Positions 1-10,900 of a stretch of 64,000 nt of DNA are shown here, one piece after another. A program made the translations under genes and the position numbers. This stretch comes from an uncultured Polaribacter sp. (GTDB lineage: Bacteria > Bacteroidota > Bacteroidia > Flavobacteriales > Flavobacteriaceae). A model generated the notes under the pieces. The model was not told the origin of the DNA. It was given only the letters and a program-made list of their open reading frames with translations, and searched no databases. The stretch spans positions 23,246 to 87,245 of the forward strand of contig NZ_CANMVP010000021.1 in NCBI RefSeq assembly GCF_947501385.1, in the 5' to 3' direction. Within the stretch, counting starts at the first letter, position 1; each line of letters begins with the position of its first letter.

Positions 1-477
1 AACAATTTCTGTATATGCAAAACTTTTATTATTGTGATTTAGACGTAGTTGCGCTTTTATAATCTCTAAAAGAAAGGAAGGGATTATGATAAAAGACAAT
101 AATACTAAATATATTTTGGTATTCTGAAACTGAAAATCAATAAAAAAAGCACTTATATTAATCAATACAATTAGAAGTAAAGAAACTAGAAAACCTTTTT
201 TTAAAACATACAAAAACAAGCTATTTTTTTCTTCAGCAGATTTTAATAATGCGCCATATCTTAAAAAACTTTGATGCAAGCCTAAGCCACTAATTGGTAC
301 TATAAAAATGATAATATTATAAGCAAAAAGCACAACTCCTAATTCTTTGTTAGGAATCAACTTTAATGCAAACCAGGCCGCTAAAAATGAAAATATTCTT
401 GCAAAAATTGTGGCAAAAAGAACATAGCTTCCTTTTCTGCCTAAAAAATTTGCAATGTAAGATGTTATTAAATTCAA
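1..477 (-). CDS. Polysaccharide biosynthesis / flippase (Wzx-like) membrane protein, N-terminal part only, runs off the window
   Basis: Continuous minus-strand reading frame, translating from a TTG near 477 as LNLITSYIANFLGRKGSYVLFATIFARIFSFLAAWFALKLIPNKELGVVLFAYNIIIFIVPISGLGLHQSFLRYG; hydrophobic segments typical of MATE/flippase exporters; adjacent to a glycosyltransferase. Confidence 0.7.
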   Translation of the reverse strand, partial: MNLITSYIANFLGRKGSYVLFATIFARIFSFLAAWFALKLIPNKELGVVLFAYNIIIFIVPISGLGLHQSFLRYGALLKSAEEKNSLFLYVLKKGFLVSLLLIVLINISAFFIDFQFQNTKIYLVLLSFIIIPSFLLEIIKAQLRLNHNNKSFAYTEIV

Positions 478-478
478 A

Positions 479-1612
479 TTACCTTTTTAAAGATTGGTAG
501 TAAAGTAAAGAAAATTTATTAGAAATAACTTCTTTGCTAAATTGTTGTTGTATAAAATGATGCATTTTTTCTACCTCTAAGTTAGCAAACGTTTTTTTAG
601 AGTTTAAAATTTCTTGTAATAACAATACTTCATTTTTTATGGGAATTACTTGGCAAAAATCATACTCACTAAAATCTATTGTAATACCTGTATTCGTTGC
701 AATTACAGGAGTTCCACATGCAATTGCTTCTGGAATTACAATGCCAAAAGTCTCGTAATTACTAAATGAAATACATACAGAAGCATTTTGTAAATTAGTA
801 ACCAATTCCTCTTGCGTTTGATGATCTATAAAAGATATTTTACCGTTTTTTATATTTAATTCTTTTAGAAACTCTTTAAATCCAATACCATTATTACCAA
901 TAAATTTCCATTCGAAGTCATTTACTTGCTCATCTAAAAGTTTTGCAACCCGCAACATTCCTTTGATGTTTTTATGTTCATCTTTTAAACTAGAGACATG
1001 TACTAATTTTAAAATTTTGTTGTCTTTCTCCTTCGGAATAAATAAATCTGTATCTACCACATTTGCTACGGTTACATAATTCCCATCAAAACCTAACTCT
1101 TGCATGTTTTCTGATAGGTAATTACTTACAGGACAAACGGTATCCGCATTTCTTATAATATGCTTAGAAATAAACTTTTTTAAAAAACTAAATTTAAAAT
1201 TTGACGTTTTTAAAAATCCTGTAAAATGTTCAGAAATTAAATAGGGTATGTTTCTTTTTTTAGATGTTTGTCTTGCAAAAATTCCAAAAGGAAAAATCTC
1301 ATTTAAATGAATAACATCAAAAGTATCAGTTTTGCCTAAAAGAAGTTTATAAGCTTTCCAAAATAATAATATTTTTTTTAAAATGATTTTTTGAGGTTTT
1401 ATGTAAGCAATATGCACTGTTAAATGCTCTTCCTTTGTAGAAACTACTTCCATATTTTTAATGCAATTATTATCTGTAATCATATGAAAAACGGTTACTT
1501 TATGTTTTAAAGATACTGCACGTGCGTGTCTTTCAATAAAATCGCCATTTGTTGGTAAAACTCGAGAAGGATACCAACCACAAAGAAATAAAATATGAAG
1601 TTTATTGTTCAA
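479..1612 (-). CDS. Glycosyltransferase family 4 (GT-B fold)
   Basis: LFLCGWYPSRVLPTNGDFIERHA N-terminus and C-terminal ETFGIVIPEAIACGTPVIATNTGI motif of GT4 enzymes. Confidence 0.9.
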   Translation of the reverse strand: MNNKLHILFLCGWYPSRVLPTNGDFIERHARAVSLKHKVTVFHMITDNNCIKNMEVVSTKEEHLTVHIAYIKPQKIILKKILLFWKAYKLLLGKTDTFDVIHLNEIFPFGIFARQTSKKRNIPYLISEHFTGFLKTSNFKFSFLKKFISKHIIRNADTVCPVSNYLSENMQELGFDGNYVTVANVVDTDLFIPKEKDNKILKLVHVSSLKDEHKNIKGMLRVAKLLDEQVNDFEWKFIGNNGIGFKEFLKELNIKNGKISFIDHQTQEELVTNLQNASVCISFSNYETFGIVIPEAIACGTPVIATNTGITIDFSEYDFCQVIPIKNEVLLLQEILNSKKTFANLEVEKMHHFIQQQFSKEVISNKFSLLYYQSLKR

Positions 1613-1685
1613 AGAAAAAGTTTTGTTATCACAAATATAACAACTTAATCTGCGTTTTTTTATTTATAATTTTTACATTTAGCAA

Positions 1686-2369
1686 ATGAAAATTGAACAC
1701 GTCTTTTTTGACTTAGATCATACTCTTTGGGATTTTGAAAGAAATTCTGAATTAACATTCCATAAAATATTCCTTGAAAACAATATCACTATTAGTATTG
1801 CTGATTTTTTGGAAGTTTACAAGCCTTTAAATTTAAAATATTGGAAATTATATAGAGAAGAAAAAATTTCTAAAACAGCGTTGAGATACGGTCGTTTAAA
1901 AACTACTTTCGATGCCGTGAATTATACAATTTCAGATAATTTGATTGATAAAATAGCCATCGATTATATTGAGAATCTAGCTAATTTTAATCACCTTTTT
2001 GAGGGTGCGTTTGAACTGTTAGAGTATTTAAAAGAAAAATATACACTTCATATAATTACCAATGGTTTTGAAGAAATTCAAAGTAAGAAAATGGTGAATT
2101 CGAAGATTCATCACTATTTTGATCAAATTATTACTTCAGAATCTGTAGGTGTAAAAAAACCAAATCCTAAAGTATTTAATTATGCCTTAGAGATTGCAAA
2201 AGCAGACAAAGAAACATCGATTATGATTGGCGATAGTTTAGAAGCAGATATTGAAGGTGCAATAGCTATAGGTTTAAGGGCAATTCATTGTAATTTTGAT
2301 GAGATTAGTTCGAACAATACATCATTTACAACGGTAAAAAATCTATTAGAAATAAAACAATATTTGTAG
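1686..2369 (+). CDS. YjjG-family noncanonical pyrimidine nucleotidase (HAD superfamily)
   Basis: HVFFDLDHTLWDFERNSE HAD motif I, ITNGFEEIQ motif II, KKPNPKVF and MIGDSLEADIEGA motifs. Confidence 0.9.
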   Translation: MKIEHVFFDLDHTLWDFERNSELTFHKIFLENNITISIADFLEVYKPLNLKYWKLYREEKISKTALRYGRLKTTFDAVNYTISDNLIDKIAIDYIENLANFNHLFEGAFELLEYLKEKYTLHIITNGFEEIQSKKMVNSKIHHYFDQIITSESVGVKKPNPKVFNYALEIAKADKETSIMIGDSLEADIEGAIAIGLRAIHCNFDEISSNNTSFTTVKNLLEIKQYL

Positions 2370-2405
2370 TACCTTTTGCGTTTAAAAATCAATAAAACTT
2401 TCTGT

Positions 2406-2954
2406 ATGAAATTTTTTAAAAAGGTGTCTTTTCTACTAAGCACTATTTTATTTTTCTCTTGTTCTCAAACCTTAGATTTCAATCAAATAGAAGATTATAC
2501 GACAACGCCTGTTTTTACATCTTCACTTACCTTATTTACCTTAAATGCTTCTAATTTTGTAGCATTCCCAGGTGCACCACCAGTTACAGAAATTTCTGAA
2601 CGCTCTGATTTTAAGATTTTTGAGAATAGTTATGTAAGAGATAATTTGGTGAGAATTGATTTTGATTTTGAAATTAGAAATGAATTCAATCGAGATTTTA
2701 CGATGGAAATTTCTTTGTTAGATGCTGCTAATAATTTGATTTATAAATTACAAGATTTAAATATCGAAGCCAATAACTTAGAATTTATACAAAAAGAAAT
2801 CATAGACATTACTCAAAATCCAAATTTAAGAAATTTTACGAATGTAGAGGTTACATTAAGTTTAGATGATAAAATTACACCAATAAGTGCATCAGACATA
2901 GGGATTTTGGATTTCAAATCTGCAATTACAGTCTATTTAGAAACCACTCTATAG
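2406..2954 (+). CDS. Hypothetical lipoprotein (likely start at 2406)
   Basis: MKFFKKVSFLLSTILFFSCSQ lipoprotein signal peptide with lipobox cysteine; 2 bp upstream of the next gene. Confidence 0.7.
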   Translation: MKFFKKVSFLLSTILFFSCSQTLDFNQIEDYTTTPVFTSSLTLFTLNASNFVAFPGAPPVTEISERSDFKIFENSYVRDNLVRIDFDFEIRNEFNRDFTMEISLLDAANNLIYKLQDLNIEANNLEFIQKEIIDITQNPNLRNFTNVEVTLSLDDKITPISASDIGILDFKSAITVYLETTL

Positions 2955-2955
2955 G

Positions 2956-4323
2956 ATGAAAAATATTCTCTTACTTTTTAGTTTTTTACTGAGTATACAA
3001 TCCTACTCACAGAATAAGCAGGTTTTATATGATTTTGCAGGTTTGCCTCAAACATTGCTTATCAATCCTGGTTTAGAAACCAATTACAAATACCATGTTG
3101 GTGTTCCATTACTATCAGGTTTTTCGTCTGAGTTTGGTACTACTGGTTTTGTGGTTTCAGATATTTTTGCGGTAGATAGTAGAACTATTAATGACAAGAT
3201 TGCTGCTGTTTTAGAAGACATAGATACCAGAGATTATATAAAATTGAATTCTCAAATTGAAATTTTGAATGCAGGCTACAGGTATGATGAAGAAACCTAT
3301 TTAAGTTTTGGTTTTTATCAAGAATTAGATGGTATTGTTTACTTTCCTCAAGATATCATTACCTTGGCAAATGAAGGAAATGGAGCGTATTTAAATAAAA
3401 GTTTTGATGCATCTCAAATTTTATACAAATTAGATGTTTTAGGTGTCATTCATGCTGGAATCACCAGAAAAATAAACGACAAATTAACAATTGGTGGTCG
3501 ATTTAAGATTTATTCATCTGCTTTGAATGTACAATCTACCAACAATTCAGGAACCTTTACAACCACTTTAGGAAATAACAATATTTACACACATTATTTA
3601 GACAATGTAAATGTGAATTTTAAAACTTCTGGTTTAATTAAAGATGATGAATATATTGATGATCCTAGTACATATTTAAAAAGCACTTTTTTAGGAGGTA
3701 ATTTAGGTGTAGGGCTAGATTTCGGAATTACATATCACATCAACAAACAATTACAATTTTCTGGAAGTATTATAGATGTTGGATTTGTAAATCATAAGAA
3801 AAACATTAAAAACACCTTAACAGCGGGAAGTTTTACTTTTGAAGGTATTGAGTTTGAATATGATGATTCAAACAGAAATTATTGGGATGAATTAAATACT
3901 GCTTTTAAAGAACAATTGCCAACCACAGAAAATGCGGAGTCTTATGTTTCTTGGAGACCAGCGAAATTAAATGCGGCATTAAAATACAGTTTTGGAGAAA
4001 AAAGAGGTAAATATTGTTATGATAATACGTACAAAGATTTTTACACAGATGCCTTTGGTGCGCAATTATATTCAGTTTTTAGACCCTTAAGTCAGCAATT
4101 TGCGCTTACTGGGTTTTATGAAAAATCTTTTACAAACAAATTACATGTGAAAGTTACTTATACAGTAGATGATTACTCTTATTATAACATTGGTATTGGT
4201 GTTTCTGCACAAATTTGGAAATTAAATTTTTACGGAATTCTTGATAATCTCGCCGAAATGTCAGATATTTCTTCCGCAAATAACGTTTCTTTACAATTCG
4301 GTTTTAATCTTATATTCAATTAA
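2956..4323 (+). CDS. DUF5723-like outer membrane beta-barrel protein
   Basis: Signal peptide, LPQTLLINPG motif near the N-terminus, beta-barrel pattern. Confidence 0.7.
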   Translation: MKNILLLFSFLLSIQSYSQNKQVLYDFAGLPQTLLINPGLETNYKYHVGVPLLSGFSSEFGTTGFVVSDIFAVDSRTINDKIAAVLEDIDTRDYIKLNSQIEILNAGYRYDEETYLSFGFYQELDGIVYFPQDIITLANEGNGAYLNKSFDASQILYKLDVLGVIHAGITRKINDKLTIGGRFKIYSSALNVQSTNNSGTFTTTLGNNNIYTHYLDNVNVNFKTSGLIKDDEYIDDPSTYLKSTFLGGNLGVGLDFGITYHINKQLQFSGSIIDVGFVNHKKNIKNTLTAGSFTFEGIEFEYDDSNRNYWDELNTAFKEQLPTTENAESYVSWRPAKLNAALKYSFGEKRGKYCYDNTYKDFYTDAFGAQLYSVFRPLSQQFALTGFYEKSFTNKLHVKVTYTVDDYSYYNIGIGVSAQIWKLNFYGILDNLAEMSDISSANNVSLQFGFNLIFN

Positions 4324-4324
4324 A

Positions 4325-5101
4325 ATGAAAAATAAATTAATAATAATATTTTTAGTGATGTCTAATGTCATTGCTTTTAGTCAAAAAAAACAAGTTCAAA
4401 ATTACAAATATATTATTGTACCAGAAAGGTTTGATTTCTTAAAAGAAAATGATCAATACAAAACAAGTTCGCTTACTAAATTTCTTTTACAGAAAAATGG
4501 TTTTACGGTAATTTTAGATTCAGAGGAATATCCAATAGAATTAAAAAATAATCCATGCAATGCCTTAACAGCAAATGTTACCAACAAATCTTCTATGTTT
4601 AAAACAAAGGTTGTAATTGAATTAAAAGACTGTTATAACAAAACAGTATATGCTTCTAAAGAGGGTGAAAGTAGATTGAAAGAATATAAAAGAAGCTATC
4701 AAGAAGCCATTAGAAATGCACATGCCAATATGAATAGTATTACTTATGAAGCATTATCTGGTGAAGATATAATTCAAACCAAAAAAGAAGTAATTGTAAG
4801 TAAGCCTATGATAGTTAATAGAGTTGATAAAATCATTCCCTCTATAAACAAAGAAATTGAATCCACAAAAAACAAGGCGACGAATACATTAAGCGTTTTA
4901 TATGCACAGCCAAAAGAAAATGGTTATCAATTGATTAACCTCAAGCCCGAAGTGGTTTTCTTAATTTTAAATACAAATATACAAGACGTTTATATTATCA
5001 AAAATAAAAACGGCTTATTGTATAAAAAAGAGGCCCATTGGATTGCAGAATTCTACGAAAACGAAAAGTTAGTCACTAAAAAATATCAGATAAAATTCTA
5101 G
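4325..5101 (+). CDS. Hypothetical secreted protein (the track start at 4241 overlaps the upstream gene; ATG 4325 is more likely)
   Basis: MKNKLIIIFLVMSNVIAFSQKK signal peptide; tight spacing to upstream stop. Confidence 0.65.
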   Translation: MKNKLIIIFLVMSNVIAFSQKKQVQNYKYIIVPERFDFLKENDQYKTSSLTKFLLQKNGFTVILDSEEYPIELKNNPCNALTANVTNKSSMFKTKVVIELKDCYNKTVYASKEGESRLKEYKRSYQEAIRNAHANMNSITYEALSGEDIIQTKKEVIVSKPMIVNRVDKIIPSINKEIESTKNKATNTLSVLYAQPKENGYQLINLKPEVVFLILNTNIQDVYIIKNKNGLLYKKEAHWIAEFYENEKLVTKKYQIKF

Positions 5102-6369
5102 TAATCATATCTGCTTTTCCATCGATTCTTTAAGATCTCTCTAAACTGATTTTCTCTTTGATTTTCTCCAGGCTCATACAATTTTGTGCCAGAAATTTCG
5201 TCTGGTAAAAACTCTTGATTTATAAAGTTCTTAGGATAGTTGTGCGAATATTGATAGTCTTTTCCGTAATCTAAATCTTTCATCAATTTAGTAGGCGCAT
5301 TTCTTAAATGTAAAGGCACAGATAAATCGCCTGTTTTTCTTACAATATTTTGGGCTTCACCTATGGCTAAATAAGAAGCATTACTTTTTGAAGAGTTTGC
5401 TAAATACAGGGCACACTGACTTAAAATAATCCGAGATTCTGGATTACCAATTACAGAAACTGCTTGAAATGTATTGGTTGCTAATATCAATGCAGTCGGA
5501 TTTGCGTTGCCAATATCTTCAGAAGCTAAAATTAACATTCTTCGTGCAATAAATTTTACATCCTCACCACCTTCAATCATTCTTGCCAACCAATAAACAG
5601 CAGCATTAGGATCGCTACCACGGATCGATTTTATAAATGCAGAAACAATGTCATAATGTTGTTCTCCTGTTTTATCATATCTAGCTGTATTTTTTTGAAT
5701 TTTAGATAAGACTAATTTATTCGTAATTTCTATTTTATCTTCGGTGGAAACTAATAATTCAAAAATATTTAATAATTTTCTTGCATCGCCACCAGAAACT
5801 TGCAATAAAGCATCGGTTTCTTTTAACGTTATTTTTTTGGAAGAAAGAAATTCATCTTCTTTCATAGCTCTATTTAGCAGCGCAATTAAATCTTCTTTAT
5901 CAAAAGAGTTTAAAATATAAACCTGACACCGAGAGAGTAGGGCAGGAATCACTTCAAAACTTGGGTTTTCTGTGGTAGCACCAATTAAAGTGACCCAACC
6001 TTTTTCTACAGCGCCTAATAAGGAATCTTGCTGAGATTTACTAAACCGATGAATTTCGTCAATAAAAAGAATTGGATTTTTTGCAGTGAACAATCCACCA
6101 CTTTTCTTCGCTTTTTCTATCACTTCTCGAACATCTTTTACTCCAGAACTAATGGCGCTTAAGGTGTAAAAAGGTCTATTTGAAACGGTCGCAATAATAT
6201 TTGCAAGCGTAGTTTTTCCGATTCCTGGAGGTCCCCAAAGTATTAATGATGGAATAATACCTTGTTTTATTAAATTTGTTAAAACCCCTTTTTCACCAAC
6301 CAAATGTTGTTGACTAATGTAGTCTTCTAATGTTCTAGGTCTAATTCTTTCTGCCAAAGGTTCATTCAT
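5098..6369 (-). CDS. rarA: Replication-associated recombination protein A (AAA+ ATPase, MgsA/RarA)
   Basis: [21 protein letters not shown], Walker [12 protein letters not shown], Walker [10 protein letters not shown]. Confidence 0.93.
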   Translation of the reverse strand: MNEPLAERIRPRTLEDYISQQHLVGEKGVLTNLIKQGIIPSLILWGPPGIGKTTLANIIATVSNRPFYTLSAISSGVKDVREVIEKAKKSGGLFTAKNPILFIDEIHRFSKSQQDSLLGAVEKGWVTLIGATTENPSFEVIPALLSRCQVYILNSFDKEDLIALLNRAMKEDEFLSSKKITLKETDALLQVSGGDARKLLNIFELLVSTEDKIEITNKLVLSKIQKNTARYDKTGEQHYDIVSAFIKSIRGSDPNAAVYWLARMIEGGEDVKFIARRMLILASEDIGNANPTALILATNTFQAVSVIGNPESRIILSQCALYLANSSKSNASYLAIGEAQNIVRKTGDLSVPLHLRNAPTKLMKDLDYGKDYQYSHNYPKNFINQEFLPDEISGTKLYEPGENQRENQFREILKNRWKSRYDY

Positions 6370-6444
6370 AATGCAAAAATAATAAAGTTTTATGACAGAA
6401 GTTGTAATTTTTTATTTTGGTAACATATTTGTTATTTTTTAACT

Positions 6445-7122
6445 ATGGAAGATGAAAACCAATTAAAGATCTCAAAATCTGTATTTTTTATACCAGTACT
6501 TTATATCGTAAGTATTTGGTTTATCTATTGGGTGGAAATTTATTTTAACTTCAATTTTAATAAATACGGTGTATTTCCTAGAGATCCTCTTGGTTTTAGA
6601 GGTGTTTTTCTAATGCATTTTATCCATAGTGATACGAGTCATCTATTTAATAATTCAATTCCTCTGTTTGTATTGCTTTCAAGTCTTTTTTATTTTTATA
6701 GAGATGTCGCCTTAAAAATTTTAATTTTTGGTGGAATTCTCACGGGATTATCGACTTGGATGATTGCTAGAGAATCTTATCATATTGGCGCTAGCGGTGT
6801 TGTGTATCTTTTGTTTAGTTTTGTTTTTTTTAGTGGAATTATACGAAAGCACTATAGATTGGTAGCCTTATCTTTAATTGTAATATTTCTCTACGGAAGT
6901 ATGATTTGGTATGTGTTACCCATTAAAGATGGAATGTCTTGGGAAGGCCATTTATCTGGTTTTCTTGTAGGGCTTTTATTTGCTTTTATCTATAGAAATA
7001 AAGGAATAACAAAACAAGAACACCATTTCAAAGAAACTGCATTCGATTTGTTATTTGATGAAAACGGTAATTTTTCTCCACCAAAAGAAGTAGAAGAAGA
7101 AAATGATGAAATAAAATTTTAG
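6445..7122 (+). CDS. Rhomboid family intramembrane serine protease
   Basis: HLFNNSIPLFVLL, GASGVVY catalytic serine motif, WEGHLSGFLVG catalytic histidine. Confidence 0.88.
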   Translation: MEDENQLKISKSVFFIPVLYIVSIWFIYWVEIYFNFNFNKYGVFPRDPLGFRGVFLMHFIHSDTSHLFNNSIPLFVLLSSLFYFYRDVALKILIFGGILTGLSTWMIARESYHIGASGVVYLLFSFVFFSGIIRKHYRLVALSLIVIFLYGSMIWYVLPIKDGMSWEGHLSGFLVGLLFAFIYRNKGITKQEHHFKETAFDLLFDENGNFSPPKEVEEENDEIKF

Positions 7123-7128
7123 TTTTAC

Positions 7129-7899
7129 CTACTGCCTACTGCCTACTCTACTGCCTACTGCCATTCTCTGTCTTACAGTCTCATATAAGAAGGCTCCACA
7201 CGCAACGGAAACATTTAACGAGGCAATTTCACCTAACAAAGGTAATTTTGCTTTATAATCGACCATTTTAAGGATGGAAGGGTTTACACCTCTATGTTCA
7301 GAACCCATAATAATTGCAATTGGTTGGTTTAAATCTACATCGTAGATAGAAGTATCTGTTTTTTCTGTAGCAGCAACCGTTTTTATATCTGAAGCCTGTA
7401 ATATAAACAAGGCATCTTTAATATGATCTACTTTACAAATTGGAATTTTAAAAGCAGCACCTGCGGATGTTTTTATCGTTTCAGCATTTACAGGAGCACT
7501 TCCGTCTTTCTGAATAATTATTCCATTAACGCCTGTACATTCTGCCGTTCTAATAATTGCACCAAAATTTCGAACATCAGAAAGTTGATCTAATAAAAGA
7601 AAGAGTGGCGTAGTATTACTTTCTAAAGTCTCATTAATTAAAGTTTCTAAGTCGTAAAATTCTATAGGAGATATTTGAGCAACAGCACCTTGATGGTTGC
7701 CGTTTTTTGACAAACGATTTAATTTTTCAACAGGAACAACACTTGTAGCGATGCTTTTTTCTTTGATGAGCTTATTCAATTCATAATACAGTTCTCCTCT
7801 CAAAGCCTTTTGTAAATAGATTTTACTCATTGTAGAACCACTTTCAATGGCTTCTATAATTGCTCTAATACCAAAGATGGTTGTTGTTTTATTTTCCAT
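7129..7899 (-). CDS. rlmB: 23S rRNA (guanosine(2251)-2'-O)-methyltransferase RlmB (SpoU family)
   Basis: IFGIRAIIEAI start, LLLDQLSDVRNFGAIIRTAECTGVNGIII, IIMGSEHRGV and SLNVSVACGAFLYE SpoU motifs. Confidence 0.92.
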   Translation of the reverse strand: MENKTTTIFGIRAIIEAIESGSTMSKIYLQKALRGELYYELNKLIKEKSIATSVVPVEKLNRLSKNGNHQGAVAQISPIEFYDLETLINETLESNTTPLFLLLDQLSDVRNFGAIIRTAECTGVNGIIIQKDGSAPVNAETIKTSAGAAFKIPICKVDHIKDALFILQASDIKTVAATEKTDTSIYDVDLNQPIAIIMGSEHRGVNPSILKMVDYKAKLPLLGEIASLNVSVACGAFLYETVRQRMAVGSRVGSRQ

Positions 7900-7926
7900 T
7901 TTGCAAATGTATGTTAAATATAGAGC

Positions 7927-7968
7927 AAAAAAAAACCATCAAAAGATAATACTTATGATGGTTTTAAG
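7927..7968 (-). terminator. Rho-independent terminator of the minus-strand T9SS gene
   Basis: AAAACCATC...GATGGTTTT inverted repeat followed by a T-run on the minus strand. Confidence 0.65.
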
Positions 7969-7983
7969 ATAGTTAACAAAAAA

Positions 7984-10900
7984 TTATTCTATGATAATTT
8001 TTTTTGTAATTTTTTTACTTCCATTCGAAAATTTAATTAAATACAACCCAGCATTTAAGTGTTCTAAGTTTAACGTTTTTTTACTACTTGATAAATTTTG
8101 TACGTCAGAATAAACGGATTTACCTGTTATACTATAAACATTTATTTTTGTTTTACCAATATTATCTTGTGAAGTAATATTAACAATTCCATTGGAAATT
8201 GTTGGATATACATTTAATTCTGAACTCGTAAATACAGTATTATCGACAGATAGTGATTCTGCTGTGAACATTCCAGAAAATACACCTCTACCATGAGTTG
8301 CAGCAAATACCATGTTATCATTTCTTAAATCTAAATCTAATACTTTAACATTACTCATACCGTTAGAGGAAGTTTCCCACTTAGGATCTAAAGCTGAAAA
8401 ATTAGTTGTAGACCATATACCCAATTCTGTACCGATAATAACCTCTTCTAAATTTAGCGGGTTTTGAAGTATTGCTTTTACAGGTAGATCTGGTAAATTT
8501 CCATCTTTTGCCTGCCATGTTATACCCTTATCATTAGTGTACCATATATTGTTTACACCGTAATTATGCACCGTAACAAAAATATTATTTTCATCCACAC
8601 CAAATTCTAAATCTGAAATACTACCAACTATAATATTATCATCTAAACCAGTCCAAATAGGAGTTTCTGTATCTGCATTTTCTACTAAAAGAACATCTCC
8701 TAAAATTGATCCAACAAGCAGTGTTGAAGAACTTTTTGTATGAGGTGACACAGTAAATGCTGTTGGCATTCTTATTAGTAAGTCATCCGTTAAATCTGTT
8801 TTTGTTAGTGTAGTTTGAGACTTAATTCCAGAATATCTTTTAATTATAACATTAGGTCCAGATGTATAATTAGAATACAAAATATCTAAGTTAGAGTCTA
8901 ATGCCTGAGGATTGATAAAAGATCCAGCACTAGCATCTTCATTGTTAATAGTAACATTATCACCATCGAAATTATATAAATTTACGCGATCATTATAAAC
9001 ATAGTTAGAAACAATATATCTATCGCTACCATCTTGGTCAAAAAAAGTATAGGCACCATCACCTCCTTGAATTTCAGTAGAGCTATTTGATTCTGAATTT
9101 TTTGCGTTTTCAATTAAAAGTGTTCCATTATCTTGCAAACCACCTGCAAAATAATCTCCAGTAAATGCAGTGGTTGGTCCAACACCAACGGTGTAATATT
9201 GAGAAGTAATTAAACCTTTAGTTCTTTCTACAATTGTTGTTCCTCCATCTGCACTATATGATACACCACCATCATGACCAAAAATAACTTTGTTGGAATC
9301 ATTATGCCCAAAAGCAGCAATATGTTGATCTGCATGAACGTACTGAAACCCAAAACCAGCATACCAGTGAGAAATTTGTGACCATTCAGAAGCCCCATCC
9401 GTAGATTTAAATAAATCGATACCACCAATGTATAAAATATCATCATTATTTGGGTCAACTTCTAACATTAAATCATAAAAGGCTTGTCCTCTTGTGAAAT
9501 CTGCAGCTGTTATATTTGTATCGGCGTCATTGGGCAGAGTTTTCGATCTTGTTAAAAATGATATATTAAAAGCATCTGTTGTACTCTTTATAGAAACACC
9601 ACCACCAGCTAATTCAGCTAAAACGTATATCTTCTGTGCATCTGAAGAAGAAATTGCTATTTGAGTTCTAACTCCATCTGGAACTGTATATTTCTTTGTG
9701 AAAATTATACCGTCTGTAGACGAAAATATTTCACCACCACCATCGTTAAATAATTTACTTGTAGTAGTCGATAACCAAATTTGACCATCTGAACCAATTT
9801 CAATATCATTTGGACAATGTTTATTTCCATCAGCTGTTAATGGAAGATTTATCTCTAACCAGTTATTACCACCATCTGTAGACTTATATAAACCATAAGA
9901 CAATCCACCAATAGTAGTAGCAGAGTTAGAAGCACCATATAATGCATCTGCTGCAGCTACATATATTTCCGAAACACCATCGTTATCTTTTATTTTAATA
10001 TCATTTATATGTTGTATTCCAGGAACTACTGTCGCAGTAAAATTTCCTGAAGCAGGGTTTAAAGAACCACTCACTGATCCAGAGACTATTGCAGCTTCAA
10101 TTTTGTCTCCATCTTCTTTTGATATCATCACAGATGGTATTGTAATTGTTGCATCTTCTCCACCCATGGGTATAGGTTCTCCACTTACATTATTCATCAT
10201 TATTACGGCAATTGCACCAGCATTTTGTGCGGATTTTACTTTTTCTACAAAAGAACAAACTCCTCTGCGTATTAAAGCTATTTTTCCAGTCAAATCAATT
10301 GTTGAGGGGCCACAATTTTCATTAGGTTCTGTTGACGTACCACCATTATTTGCAACGAATGGAACCGTTCCATTTGCCAAAGTAAATTCTCCTGAAATTT
10401 CTGATGTAATTTCTGAACCAAAATTAGCAGTGGGAAATGATTGATAGTTACCATTTACCTGTGATGAGCCTGTTACAGTAATATTTGATGATGATACAAA
10501 GTAACTAACTCCAGTATTTCCACCAAAGATGTTAGTCCATGTATTTCCGCCATCAATAGATTTCCATATACCATCTCCATTGACTGATCCATCTGTATGA
10601 CCAACATAAGATTCTCCAGTACCAACATAAAATATTTTTGGATTATTTGGATCAAATGTAATAGATGATACTGCTAAATTTTCTGGGATATCAACTCTTG
10701 TCCAAACAGAATTTTCGTCAGAAATATTTGTATTTTTCCATAATCCACCACTAACACTTCCTGCAAAAACGGTATTATCTGTAGTATCATTAGGATCAAA
10801 CATTATCGCTCTAGTCCTCCCTGCAACATTATCTGGACCTCTATTAATCCACTTGTTATCTGACGCATCACCAGGAGTTCTATATTGAGTATTATTCTTT

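Noticed and set aside
4241-4324. N-terminal extension MIISPKCQIFLPQITFLYNSVLILYSIK of the ORF at 4241-5101
   Set aside because: It overlaps the end of the upstream gene out of frame; the ATG at 4325 gives a proper signal peptide.
9228-10655. ORFs 9228-9458 -, 10103-10444 + and 10473-10655 - inside the T9SS gene
   Set aside because: Overlap a clear 1071-aa coding frame with recognisable domains; no independent start or regulatory signals.
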